Under the pieces are notes generated by a model, which did no database searches, was not told the origin of the DNA, and saw only the letters and a list, made by a program, of their open reading frames with translations. A stretch of DNA of 64,000 nucleotides from Vibrio rhizosphaerae (lineage in GTDB: Bacteria > Pseudomonadota > Gammaproteobacteria > Enterobacterales > Vibrionaceae). Shown here piece by piece: positions 53,126 through 60,142 of this stretch. The position numbers and the translations under genes were made by a program. The stretch is from the NCBI RefSeq assembly GCF_024347095.1, contig NZ_AP024903.1, forward strand, positions 682,001 to 746,000, given 5' to 3'. The first letter of the stretch is position 1; the number at the start of each line of letters is the position of its first letter.

Positions 53126-53484
53126 TTCTTTATCTCTCGAAGGAAGATTCCTGCAACAACTAAAGACAGAATTATTTCTATGGACTGAGAAAAAATATAA
53201 ATACGGGGTATAGTTTGCTCTGTATACTCAAGGAGAGGGTAAACCGTTCGGATTATAATAATAATGGGGTATAACACCGCAATTATTCTCATTGACTTAT
53301 GAGTAAATAAATCAATTTTTTTCCATACTCCAAATAATGCAATAACCACGAAAAATGTCATTAATTGAGTGACAAACTGGATCACTTGCTCAATCGTTGT
53401 ACCGACATAATCAAATGCTGTTGCTAGTGCGATAGATAGCACAATGAAGACAAACATAAAACCGGCTAGTTTATTATTAGCCAT
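53122..53484 (-). CDS. Four-span membrane protein of unknown function
   Basis: 120-aa integral membrane protein with four hydrophobic stretches (about 6-26, 33-52, 65-83 and 96-114) and a KK end. Start ATG at 53484 has AGGTGGGG 6 nt upstream; GTG at 53496 is in frame but has no site. It is separated by 150 nt of AT-rich sequence from the phage lysis genes, so it likely has its own promoter. Paired with the soluble gene at 52805; the two could be a superinfection-exclusion or defence cargo, which is inference only. Confidence 0.7.
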   Translation of the reverse strand: MANNKLAGFMFVFIVLSIALATAFDYVGTTIEQVIQFVTQLMTFFVVIALFGVWKKIDLFTHKSMRIIAVLYPIIIIIRTVYPLLEYTEQTIPRIYIFSQSIEIILSLVVAGIFLREIKK

Positions 53485-53636
53485 GATAAACCCCACCTTG
53501 TAACTCTGATGACAAGGGATATTATCATACGAACAGTCATATGAGAGCTTTAAGGAGGGGTATATTGTTATGGTGAGATGTGGATTCTATCTTCGCTCCA
53601 ATAAATTTATATATTTAACTAATGTTAAAATTCTTC

Positions 53637-53789
53637 TTATTTCCTCTGTTCTAACTGAGTAATACGAACATCCAATTTTTCCATCATCAGGCGGAGCCAC
53701 TTCACATCTGTTTTTAGTGTAACACCGACGCCTATTCCGCTGGATAATGCACTGACAGCCGCAATGATTAAAGTCTGATATTCTCCCAT
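53637..53789 (-). CDS. Small membrane protein, last gene of the phage late operon (50 aa)
   Basis: 50 codons, below common length cut-offs. Residues 6-24 are hydrophobic and glycine-rich (LIIAAVSALSSGIGVGV); the rest is an amphipathic helix (KWLRLMMEKLDVRITQLEQ). That layout, one span and a coiled-coil-like tail, is common in phage lysis accessory proteins. Its ATG overlaps the stop codon of the previous gene (TAATG), which argues strongly that it is real. Confidence 0.75.
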   Translation of the reverse strand: MGEYQTLIIAAVSALSSGIGVGVTLKTDVKWLRLMMEKLDVRITQLEQRK

Positions 53790-54010
53790 TACTTAAATTC
53801 ATCCCGCATTGTTTCCCAAAGGCCAACCAGAACGGGGATCGCCGTACCGATTAAACCGCCATACTGAACCCCGTCCGGTGTGATACTGGCGGTTAACAGT
53901 TCAGGATGACCTACAGCCAGTGCAACCCCTGCACCAATTAGCGTGAATCCCTTTTTTGTTGAGGCTTGGTTGATATCAATGCCTAGTTTATCTTTGAAAA
54001 AGTTACTCAT
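53789..54010 (-). CDS. Putative holin-type membrane protein (73 aa)
   Basis: 73-aa protein with two hydrophobic segments (about 22-40 and 52-66) separated by a short polar turn, a charged N-terminus and an acidic/basic tail (MRDEFK). Size, topology and place beside a muralytic gene suggest a holin, as P17/P18 in PM2, but no sequence family is recognised. Its start overlaps the stop of the 32-aa gene by 4 nt and the next gene overlaps its stop. Confidence 0.7.
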   Translation of the reverse strand: MSNFFKDKLGIDINQASTKKGFTLIGAGVALAVGHPELLTASITPDGVQYGGLIGTAIPVLVGLWETMRDEFK

Positions 54011-54105
54011 AGTAATTTACTCTTCTTTAAATATTTGATGGTGTACGCTGCCAGAATCGCACCGGCAACCGACAGGGCGATCCGCTTCATGTCTTGCTTT
54101 GTCAT
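54007..54105 (-). CDS. Tiny single-span membrane protein (32 aa)
   Basis: 32 codons: MTKQDMKR, then a hydrophobic stretch (IALSVAGAILAAYTI) and a lysine-rich end. Both ends overlap neighbours by ATGA: its start with the stop of the muralytic gene (54102) and its stop with the start of the 73-aa gene (54010). This double coupling, with a positive-outside pattern typical of virion or lysis micro-proteins, supports translation. Confidence 0.7.
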   Translation of the reverse strand: MTKQDMKRIALSVAGAILAAYTIKYLKKSKLL

Positions 54106-54563
54106 GCCATTGCAACCCCTTGTTGTGCCATGCTCAGGCCGTAGTAATTGCCGACCTCTTTACGGCTCATTGCATAAAGTAGGCGGGCGAGTTGGTCGTT
54201 ATCATTGACATCAATTGTCTGATTTGGAGAAATTCCCGTCCATTCGCTGACTTGCTGCACATAGAGTGCTGTGTCATTTTCATTGTCTGGCGCGAACCGA
54301 TAAATCATTTGACTGAGTGTTTTATACCCTTGGCGGCTGTAACTTCTGAGTATCCGTGCGCCAGCTCGAAAGCCATAGACCGGATGTTTGAACTCCTCGA
54401 ATTCTTTATCACGGTTGAGTGCCGATTTCCCTTCCCAGTCATTCGAAGAGTCACGAATGTTGAGCGGGTTATTGTTACGAACGCCACGCGGCAAAGTTGC
54501 CCGATAAAGCATATAGGTGAGTCCTCCTGCTCCGATAAAAATTAAAACTGCTTTCAGTGTCAT
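54102..54563 (-). CDS. Membrane-anchored muralytic (lysozyme-like) virion protein
   Basis: 153 aa: an N-terminal span (LKAVLIFIGAGGLTYML), then a domain beginning RGVRNNNPLNIRDSSNDW and continuing with EEFKHPVYGFRAGARILRSY. This signature is shared by phage structural proteins that degrade peptidoglycan during entry or exit (lytic transglycosylase type; PM2 has such an activity in its virion). ATG at 54563 has AAGG upstream and begins within the 3' end region of the preceding gene's stop; a longer frame up to 54770 lies over that gene and is not used. Confidence 0.8.
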   Translation of the reverse strand: MTLKAVLIFIGAGGLTYMLYRATLPRGVRNNNPLNIRDSSNDWEGKSALNRDKEFEEFKHPVYGFRAGARILRSYSRQGYKTLSQMIYRFAPDNENDTALYVQQVSEWTGISPNQTIDVNDNDQLARLLYAMSRKEVGNYYGLSMAQQGVAMA

Positions 54564-54573
54564 GGTTATGGCC

Positions 54574-55410
54574 TTATGCCAGTGGGATTTCTGCATCAAA
54601 CCGCAGCCCGGTAACACTCGGGTCTGCCCCTCTGGCCGTCGCTCTTCCGGTGATATAAACCCGTTTTCCGCTTGACCACGTACCGATATTCGGGGCTGGG
54701 CTGAAGTCCTTATAACTGTTATATCCAGCGGTTGGCTTGGTGCGCATCTGTACCGGCAGGGTGATTTCAATATATGCCCAGCGCATGCCGCCGACTTCAG
54801 TCAGCGTCGCGTTGACTTTGCTGCCGACATCGTAATAACGTTCCCAGCACCGTAAACGGTTGAGTGCTCTGTCTGGCTCCTGATAGGGAAGCGGTCGCTC
54901 TCCCTCATTGAGAACAACTTTTCGGGCATCACTCGGGATATCAATCCGCCAGTGCCCCGATGAGGGACTGGTCAGTTGTCCTGTTGTGATGTTCTCACCG
55001 GATAGCGTGTAAATGGTATCCGGCTTGTATTGTCCGCTTTCAACCATCTGAGCAATTCCGTTTTCCGTTTTACACCAGCAATCATAACCATACTGACCCG
55101 TTTCAAGCGTTGACCACTGGCCGTTGAAATTCCGTTGTTTTTCCTGAAAATTTGGATTGATCAGGATGTTTCTGACGGAAAGTAGCTGACTGACACTTGC
55201 CAGATCTGCAATCATGCTTTCCAGCGCTGCATCTTTTGCGGTTAGAGCCTGTGTTTTTTCTGCTAGGGTCTGGTCTGAATTTTTCAGGCTCAGAATATCC
55301 ATGACAAGCTGCTTATCTTTGTCCGACAGCGTAGTGAGCTTTTCACTCAGACCGATAATGTCATCAATGCCGTTTTGAGGTTGATTGAATACAGGATTAG
55401 TAATATTCAT
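54574..55410 (-). CDS. Putative spike/receptor-binding protein
   Basis: 278 aa. The first 80 residues are helical and look like a coiled coil (LTTLSDKDKQLVMDILSL). From about residue 84, RNILINPNFQEKQRNF followed by YGYDCWCKT is the pattern seen at the start of tail-fibre/receptor-binding beta-sandwich domains, with a beta-rich end. In PM2 the spike P1 binds the cell. Start ATG at 55410 overlaps the stop of the previous gene (TGATG). A variable C-terminal half would fit host-range change. Confidence 0.68.
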   Translation of the reverse strand: MNITNPVFNQPQNGIDDIIGLSEKLTTLSDKDKQLVMDILSLKNSDQTLAEKTQALTAKDAALESMIADLASVSQLLSVRNILINPNFQEKQRNFNGQWSTLETGQYGYDCWCKTENGIAQMVESGQYKPDTIYTLSGENITTGQLTSPSSGHWRIDIPSDARKVVLNEGERPLPYQEPDRALNRLRCWERYYDVGSKVNATLTEVGGMRWAYIEITLPVQMRTKPTAGYNSYKDFSPAPNIGTWSSGKRVYITGRATARGADPSVTGLRFDAEIPLA

Positions 55411-56021
55411 CACTTCACCCCCGTAATGGTCAGACGGGCATGGGTGGTGCTCGCGTTGTAGGCGTACAGCTCCCCAGTAAAATCCAGTGACACCGAGCCG
55501 ACCGCGCTTTGACTGCCCATCACCATCAGGCCGCGGTTGCTGGATACATTGAAGTCACCAATACGTAATATTGTGACTTCATCACTGATGACCTGAATTG
55601 TCAGTTGACGATACCCGCCCGTGGTCAGTCTGGCTTTTTCGCCGGCGGCAATTTCAATATCTGGCTGAGTGGTCAGGGCCGATGGGGAAATCAGTTCTAC
55701 TTTTTGCCCGTCAGTGACCGTGACCTTTGCATTAAATTTCAACGGCTCAATGATTCGCTGAACAATCAGCCCCGATGTGGAGGCCGGTTTGTGCTCTAAG
55801 TCTGAAATCTGATAGTCAAAATTCACGGTGTCGGGTGAATGATGCGTCAGAAACATATTCTCAAACTCAGTGACCTGAATCCGGTCACCGGATTCAAGCC
55901 GCTGCGGTTTCAGACCGTCGGCAGAAATAAAAACCGGTGCCGTCGTTGACCGGACAATCAAATATTTTCCCCGTCCCCCGACAGAGATCGGGGTTTCAGT
56001 ATTGGGTTGTAAAATCATCAT
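55410..56021 (-). CDS. Beta-rich virion protein (vertex/penton candidate)
   Basis: 203 aa, with predicted beta strands throughout and almost no helix; it starts MMILQPNTETPISVGGRGKY and is rich in Thr, Ser and Gly. No family recognised. Place between an assembly protein and the receptor-binding gene suggests a penton base or spike-holding protein. It overlaps both neighbours by 1 to 4 nt, so the group is translated together. Confidence 0.62.
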   Translation of the reverse strand: MMILQPNTETPISVGGRGKYLIVRSTTAPVFISADGLKPQRLESGDRIQVTEFENMFLTHHSPDTVNFDYQISDLEHKPASTSGLIVQRIIEPLKFNAKVTVTDGQKVELISPSALTTQPDIEIAAGEKARLTTGGYRQLTIQVISDEVTILRIGDFNVSSNRGLMVMGSQSAVGSVSLDFTGELYAYNASTTHARLTITGVK

Positions 56022-56494
56022 TTTCCCCTTAGTGCGACAACACCCAGAACACCACCGGCCACACAGGCCGCGATTGCAAACTTAGTCAGGTAACTACTGT
56101 TATCCAGTCCGGTTTGCTCGCGCTGTTTGGCAGCATCTGCAACGGCAAGGGCGGTGCGTGTGTTTTCACTGGCCTGATTTGCAACCGCCTTGATTGCATC
56201 AATGGCGCTTTTATTGGCGGACAGGGACTTTTCACCAAATGAAAATGCTTCTTTCAGCGAGTCTTTGCCGAAAGATAAAGCCTCTTTAGTGGTGTCCGCA
56301 CTGGTTTCAAGAGCTTGTTTGGCGGTCTCTTTTGCTGCATTGACCGCCCCTTGATCGGTAACGGTAATATTGCCGACACTGCCTTGAATACCACTGAGGA
56401 TCACCCCGAGATTATCGCCCTGTACCGCATTGGTGCCGCTGACGGTAGTTGTATTGGTCGTGTTACTGCTGCTTGACTTTCCGCCACCGCCCAT
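56018..56494 (-). CDS. Low-complexity membrane virion protein
   Basis: 158 aa. N-terminal Gly/Ser/Thr-rich part (MGGGGKSSSSNTTNTT), then an Ala-rich helical repeat with three related segments (KEALSFGKDSLKEAFSFGEK), and a C-terminal span (FAIAACVAGGVLGVVAL) with a short basic end. Likely connects the capsid to the inner membrane. Its stop overlaps the start of the next gene (ATGA). Confidence 0.68.
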   Translation of the reverse strand: MGGGGKSSSSNTTNTTTVSGTNAVQGDNLGVILSGIQGSVGNITVTDQGAVNAAKETAKQALETSADTTKEALSFGKDSLKEAFSFGEKSLSANKSAIDAIKAVANQASENTRTALAVADAAKQREQTGLDNSSYLTKFAIAACVAGGVLGVVALRGK

Positions 56495-56907
56495 TAATCA
56501 CCCCCTGTAAATTGCAGACACAAGATCGATTCATCACCATGAGTTTCAGTGATAACAAAACCAAATCGTTTTAAGATCCGTGTCATGCCCTGACGCACTG
56601 TGTGATATTTCACGCATTGATACCCCTGAGAGCGAACCGCATCAATGATAACGGGTGCCGCTTGTTTGAGTCCCTTGCCGGTCAGCGCCAGAATCAGATA
56701 TTCGTTATGCTCGGTCACATAACCGACGAAGCGCACCGCAACCCCTTTGCCTTTTAACTGGTAAAAGCTGGCGCGTTTACAGGCGACAGCATCACAGCAA
56801 AACGCATACTCATATTTGGCATCGGGAACACGATTGAAAGCCGGACGAAGCAACGCCAATTGCGCTTTGATGTCAGCCCGATTCGGGCGGATGAGCGTCA
56901 ATTTCAT
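56494..56907 (-). CDS. GNAT-like protein within the virion operon
   Basis: 137 aa, soluble. The second half reads ALTGKGLKQAAPVIIDAV, then GYQCVKYHTVRQGMTRIL and a final beta strand; the GKG-Ala pattern followed by a helix and the GF ending are those of the acetyl-CoA site of GNAT N-acetyltransferases. Whether it binds CoA is unknown. An enzyme between structural genes could modify a virion or host protein. Overlaps both neighbours (4 nt at the start, 1 nt at the stop). Confidence 0.6.
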   Translation of the reverse strand: MKLTLIRPNRADIKAQLALLRPAFNRVPDAKYEYAFCCDAVACKRASFYQLKGKGVAVRFVGYVTEHNEYLILALTGKGLKQAAPVIIDAVRSQGYQCVKYHTVRQGMTRILKRFGFVITETHGDESILCLQFTGGD

Positions 56908-57125
56908 TTCTTCACCACCACAAACGTAATCGCAGCAATCACAAGGATAAGCGGCAGGTTTTGCATTAAACGCTGTCCCGCACTGCCGCTAAAATTAATC
57001 GCTCCGTTGGTGATACCCCCGATTCTGTTTCTGGCGGTTGCTGTTGCATCACCGGCAGCACCACCGCCCGCATTAATCGGCATGGTGCCGGAGTTGGTCA
57101 GTCCGCCTGTGAGAGTTGGGATCAT
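56904..57125 (-). CDS. Single-span membrane virion protein (73 aa)
   Basis: Glycine/alanine-rich N-terminal half (NAGGGAAGDATATARN) and a C-terminal span (LPLILVIAAITFVVV) ending in KK. The C-terminal anchor plus lysine tail is shared with the 88-aa protein at 57291 and fits the lipid-membrane proteins P3-P8 and P10 of PM2. Overlaps both neighbours by 4 nt. Confidence 0.72.
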   Translation of the reverse strand: MIPTLTGGLTNSGTMPINAGGGAAGDATATARNRIGGITNGAINFSGSAGQRLMQNLPLILVIAAITFVVVKK

Positions 57126-57280
57126 TTCATCTCCTTAACCAGCCGGTAAGCGAGATAACACCCGCCCCCAATCGCTGACAGTTTGACTAACTTCCCCACA
57201 CCGGAGCCAGCCCAGAAGCCGCCCCCGAACCCTAACGCCCCTGTCGCAAGGGGGATCAGATAAATCAATGGTAATGGCAT
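57122..57280 (-). CDS. Small two-span membrane virion protein (52 aa)
   Basis: 52 aa, two hydrophobic stretches (PLIYLIPLATGALGFGGG and KLSAIGGGCYLAYRL) around a glycine-rich turn. ATG at 57280 has AAGGGGG upstream; the longer frame to 57322 overlaps the previous gene and has no site. Likely a membrane protein of the virion. Confidence 0.7.
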   Translation of the reverse strand: MPLPLIYLIPLATGALGFGGGFWAGSGVGKLVKLSAIGGGCYLAYRLVKEMK

Positions 57281-57290
57281 TGATACCCCC

Positions 57291-57557
57291 TTATTTTTTA
57301 GCCGCCATGACCACAATCCCAATCAGGAGTAAGGCACCCAGACCGCCCCCGATATACAGGAGGGTTTTGTCATTGCCTTGTGGTGCCGGTGTCACTTTGT
57401 TGCCGTTATCATCGGCCTGATGGGTTGCCTGTGGTTGCGTGTTGGCGTTGACCGAACTGTTATCACTGGTTGCGGCTCCGACAAGGTTGTCGAAGCCTTC
57501 CCCGACACTATCGAGCAAGCCGGAGCCAAAATTACTTAAATCATCTAAGAACGCCAT
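57291..57557 (-). CDS. Membrane virion protein with C-terminal anchor (88 aa)
   Basis: 88 aa: an amphipathic N-terminal helix (FLDDLSNFGSGLLDSVGEGF), a Gln/Asn-rich linker and a C-terminal span (LLYIGGGLGALLLIGIVVMA) ending in KK. It lies 10 nt downstream of the capsid gene. Likely bridges the capsid shell and the internal membrane. Confidence 0.72.
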   Translation of the reverse strand: MAFLDDLSNFGSGLLDSVGEGFDNLVGAATSDNSSVNANTQPQATHQADDNGNKVTPAPQGNDKTLLYIGGGLGALLLIGIVVMAAKK

Positions 57558-57567
57558 GATTGCCCCC

Positions 57568-58374
57568 TTACTTGATCAGGTCAGGACGAACAATCTTGAC
57601 GGATTCAACAATGATCGGGATCGAGCCGACAGCACTGTCGGTTTTCACCGTGAATTTCAACTCGTTGGTGTGCGCGGTCTGGAACAGTTCATCAATGAAA
57701 TAACCGCGCATAATCGGGTCAAAGTGATACATCCCTGATTGCCAGAATCGACGATTGCGTTTGGCGCGCATCGTCTCAACTGCGCGGGTTGTGTCATACA
57801 CTTTGATATAATCGCGGTGAATTTCGAGTGAGTTCACAGTTTCTGACAAGAAATGCATCCGACGAACCAGCAGCAGCGGACCCGAGACCAAATCAAGAAA
57901 CTCATTCTCTGTCGATGTTGCTTGCATGGTTTGCTTTTTGATTTGCGGTACAACAATACGCACCCCTTGTGCAGGGGAGACCGTCGCATGACCTTTGAGC
58001 ACGACGCCCGGCGCGCTGCCGCTGGCATCCGGTGTAATTTCTACTTCAAGGATAATATTGTCTCCGGCCTCAGTCACAAGGGCGGTGTAACGCATCCCGT
58101 TTTTAGTCTTAGCGGTAATGTCAGCCAGCGGAATATGATAAAAACCATCAATCGACGGCATCCCTTTGTAGGCTTCAAGGGATTTCATTAACTTCCCGTC
58201 AAGGACAATGATTTCATCACCGTTTAAAGTAATCGAAACCCGTTTGATCTGCTCTGGTGACAGGTTGGTTTCAAGAAAGATTTCTTCATAAACGGGGCCA
58301 GTCGGGATAACCATTGAGGCTTTTTCCCCGTAGGCAACGCCCGTAAATGAATTAAGTCGCATCACTGAATTCAT
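57568..58374 (-). CDS. Major capsid protein, PM2 P2-like double jelly roll
   Basis: 268 aa, practically the length of PM2 P2 (269 aa). The N-terminal part reads LNSFTGVAYGEKASMVIPTG, then PVYEEIFLETN and LSPEQIKRVSITLNGDEI, which matches, as I remember it, the P2 pattern (IPxGxxYE...TPxQIK...LDG). The rest is beta-rich with two similar halves, as expected for two jelly rolls, and ends with VESVKIVRP. Gene order, small membrane protein - capsid - membrane proteins, supports the role. Structure prediction would settle it. Confidence 0.8.
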   Translation of the reverse strand: MNSVMRLNSFTGVAYGEKASMVIPTGPVYEEIFLETNLSPEQIKRVSITLNGDEIIVLDGKLMKSLEAYKGMPSIDGFYHIPLADITAKTKNGMRYTALVTEAGDNIILEVEITPDASGSAPGVVLKGHATVSPAQGVRIVVPQIKKQTMQATSTENEFLDLVSGPLLLVRRMHFLSETVNSLEIHRDYIKVYDTTRAVETMRAKRNRRFWQSGMYHFDPIMRGYFIDELFQTAHTNELKFTVKTDSAVGSIPIIVESVKIVRPDLIK

Positions 58375-58385
58375 ACGCTCTCCCC

Positions 58386-58499
58386 TTAACCGATCGCGTC
58401 TTCAACAGAATCAACATTATTTGACGCCCAGACCACGCCAGCGGCAACCACTGCGGCAATCAGGCCGACCACAGCGATATTCTTTGCGGATAACTTCAT
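58386..58499 (-). CDS. Tiny membrane protein preceding the capsid gene (37 aa)
   Basis: 37 codons: MKLSAKN, a span (IAVVGLIAAVVAAGVVW), and an acidic end (NNVDSVEDAIG). GGAG lies 5 nt before the ATG and the capsid gene starts 11 nt after its stop, so it is first in the late operon. A terminator-like hairpin lies 11 nt upstream. Confidence 0.72.
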   Translation of the reverse strand: MKLSAKNIAVVGLIAAVVAAGVVWASNNVDSVEDAIG

Positions 58500-58510
58500 T
58501 TTTGCTCCAA

Positions 58511-58536
58511 TAAAAAACCGCCCAACATTAGGCGGT
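58511..58536 (-). terminator. Intrinsic terminator between the ATPase and the capsid operon
   Basis: On the minus strand ACCGCC-TAATGTTG-GGCGGT followed by six T. It ends only 11 nt before the first late gene, leaving no room for a promoter in between; late expression must read through it. Confidence 0.8.
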
Positions 58537-58552
58537 CTGTATCAAAGCACAC

Positions 58553-58586
58553 GATTCACAATCGATTCCTAACCCGATTGTGAATC
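58553..58586. repeat. Perfect 12-bp inverted repeat in the late leader
   Basis: GATTCACAATCG and CGATTGTGAATC separated by 10 nt. No T run follows. Candidates are a regulator operator, a leader stem that competes with the terminator at 58511, or a replication-related hairpin. Confidence 0.75.
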
Positions 58587-58618
58587 CGGTTTAGAATAAA
58601 TGTGATTTGAGTCGCATT

Positions 58619-59278
58619 TCACCATCGGATCGCCCCTTTCTGGTAGGCTTTTCCATCCTGAAGCAGGTACTCAAGCGGGTTTAACCGGTCGATTTCACTG
58701 GCTGATATGCCGGTCATTTTTTCTAAATATTGCGCACTGGTATGGGTCTTCTGCATCATCACACAGGCGCGCTGACAGTTATCAATAATGGTTTTCGACA
58801 CTTCCTGACCCCGTTGAAACAGGTTGATCGAATGCAGATTGAACTTGCGACCCAGCCGCAAAATTTTGCCATGATAACCGGTGGCTTTCCCCGCATTCTC
58901 GCTATGCTCTGCAACCTCTTCACAGATGATTTTTAGCGGCTTTGGATGTTTGCCGTTGCCACAGCCCCAAACCACCCGACAAAAGCGGTCAAAGTCTTTG
59001 ACGGTGGTTTCATGCTTGGGTTGATAGGCAATTTTAAACCCTTGCCGTGTTTTACGCCCTGCAATCATGGCGGTGGCAAAGTCTTTGATATTGTCATACC
59101 CCCGAACGACACGACCGGCCAGCGTGCCGGTATAGTCGCCAACCGGATCAAAGATAGCGACTTGATCGGTTGCACGGATAAAGAGTTTCTTTGCGGCTGA
59201 GGTTTTACCGCTGCCACTCATCCCGACCGCATAGACATGACCATTGTGCAGCGCATTATTGGGGTTAATCGGCTGCAT
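58619..59278 (-). CDS. P9-like packaging ATPase
   Basis: 219-aa ATPase of the FtsK/HerA-like type of tailless membrane phages. Walker A GMSGSGKT at residues 19-26 and a hydrophobic-acidic Walker B, LKIICEE, at about 115-121; further family wording is KFNLHSINLFQRGQEVSK near the end. ATG at 59278 has GGAGCG upstream and overlaps the previous gene by 14 nt; a TTG start at 59329 would lie deep inside that gene. Expected to drive genome entry into the capsid at a unique vertex. Confidence 0.88.
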   Translation of the reverse strand: MQPINPNNALHNGHVYAVGMSGSGKTSAAKKLFIRATDQVAIFDPVGDYTGTLAGRVVRGYDNIKDFATAMIAGRKTRQGFKIAYQPKHETTVKDFDRFCRVVWGCGNGKHPKPLKIICEEVAEHSENAGKATGYHGKILRLGRKFNLHSINLFQRGQEVSKTIIDNCQRACVMMQKTHTSAQYLEKMTGISASEIDRLNPLEYLLQDGKAYQKGAIRW

Positions 59279-59747
59279 GGTCTGGCGCTCCGTCTTCTTT
59301 GGCCGCTTGGATTTCTTTCGCTCGGTCAAGGGCTTTCAGCGCTTTCACCTGATGATACGATGAAAAGCCGAGCGCCCCCGCAGCCATGACAAAGGTCAGC
59401 TCTTCTTTGTACAGGACAAGCCAAGGCGGAAGCTCACCCCCGTATTTGAGGAACAGCGGAGCCGCAGCCCCTGCCACCCCTTTGGCCTGCGCTTCATCAA
59501 ACATGAAATCTTTGTGTACGAACTGCCGGATCACTTCTTCAGTGACACCGATGACAGCCATTGAAGTTGCTTCGCCTGCTGCCAGTGCTGCCGCTTCTTT
59601 GGGATCGGTTTTAGCAACGGCTTCATCAGGGTTAAAATCCTGCTCGGTGATTTCATTCAGCAATGCATCTTCATCTGCTTTTGAATGGGTTTCCAGACCG
59701 TCATCATTTGGTATTTCGTTTTCTGAATATTCCGTTAGATTTTCCAT
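59265..59747 (-). CDS. Virion-associated protein with C-terminal membrane segments (160 aa)
   Basis: Acidic N-terminal half, helical, then two moderately hydrophobic stretches (AKGVAGAAAPLFLKYGG and LTFVMAAGALGFSSY) and a basic/acidic tail. No family recognised. Between the zinc-ribbon gene and the ATPase, all with short overlaps; similar proteins next to the ATPase occur in other tailless phages, so a packaging-vertex role is possible. Confidence 0.65.
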   Translation of the reverse strand: MENLTEYSENEIPNDDGLETHSKADEDALLNEITEQDFNPDEAVAKTDPKEAAALAAGEATSMAVIGVTEEVIRQFVHKDFMFDEAQAKGVAGAAAPLFLKYGGELPPWLVLYKEELTFVMAAGALGFSSYHQVKALKALDRAKEIQAAKEDGAPDHAAD

Positions 59748-60142
59748 TAAGAGACCACCTTGATTGCTTTAATCAGACCACCGAACACCACGCCTAAAGC
59801 ACCCCCTAATCCCATACAGGCGAGTGTAGTCATTGGCTTTGATTGTGTTTCTGGTTTTGGCTCTGGATTGGGGTTACTTTCCGTCTGTTTTTCCGTCTGG
59901 ATTGGCAATGATTCCGGTTGCGGCTCCGGTTGGCTCATTTCGTCAATCTGAGCCTGAACCGTTTCAAGGGGCTGAAAGGCTTTCATTTCTGCTTGGGCTG
60001 CTTTGCCGGTTCGAGTATCTGGACCACAATCACAGCGACCGTGAACAAAGGCCGAGCGTTTGCCTTTGCCTTGCTTAATGGCTTTGGGATTTTGGCAGGT
60101 ATGACAAACCACATACCCGAGAATATCGTCAGATTCAGTCAT
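59747..60142 (-). CDS. Zinc-ribbon protein with proline-rich linker and C-terminal anchor (131 aa)
   Basis: N-terminal Cys pairs (VVCHTCQNP and GRCDCGPDTR) make a likely zinc ribbon of about 40 residues. A Pro/Glu/Gln repeat linker (NPNPEPKPETQSKP) follows, then a hydrophobic end (TLACMGLGGALGVVFGGL). This layout, nucleic-acid-binding head on a membrane stalk, suggests it links DNA to the inner membrane. Its start overlaps the stop of the 59-aa gene by 8 nt. Confidence 0.7.
   Translation of the reverse strand: MTESDDILGYVVCHTCQNPKAIKQGKGKRSAFVHGRCDCGPDTRTGKAAQAEMKAFQPLETVQAQIDEMSQPEPQPESLPIQTEKQTESNPNPEPKPETQSKPMTTLACMGLGGALGVVFGGLIKAIKVVS

Noticed and set aside
53587..53826. 79-codon cysteine/arginine-rich frame on the minus strand
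   Set aside because: It overlaps the 50-codon membrane-protein gene in another frame; that gene has a coupled start and a sensible membrane-protein sequence, while this frame has neither.
54564..54770. N-terminal extension of the muralytic protein
   Set aside because: It lies over the receptor-binding gene and reads as shadow sequence; ATG at 54563 has a ribosome site and a membrane span directly after it.
58553..58586. Rolling-circle double-strand origin
   Set aside because: No nick motif of gpA type is recognisable and the known PM2-type origin is in or near rep; kept only as one of several options.
59279..59329. TTG start giving the ATPase a 17-residue basic extension
   Set aside because: It would overlap the previous gene by 65 nt and lacks a ribosome site; ATG at 59278 has GGAGCG.
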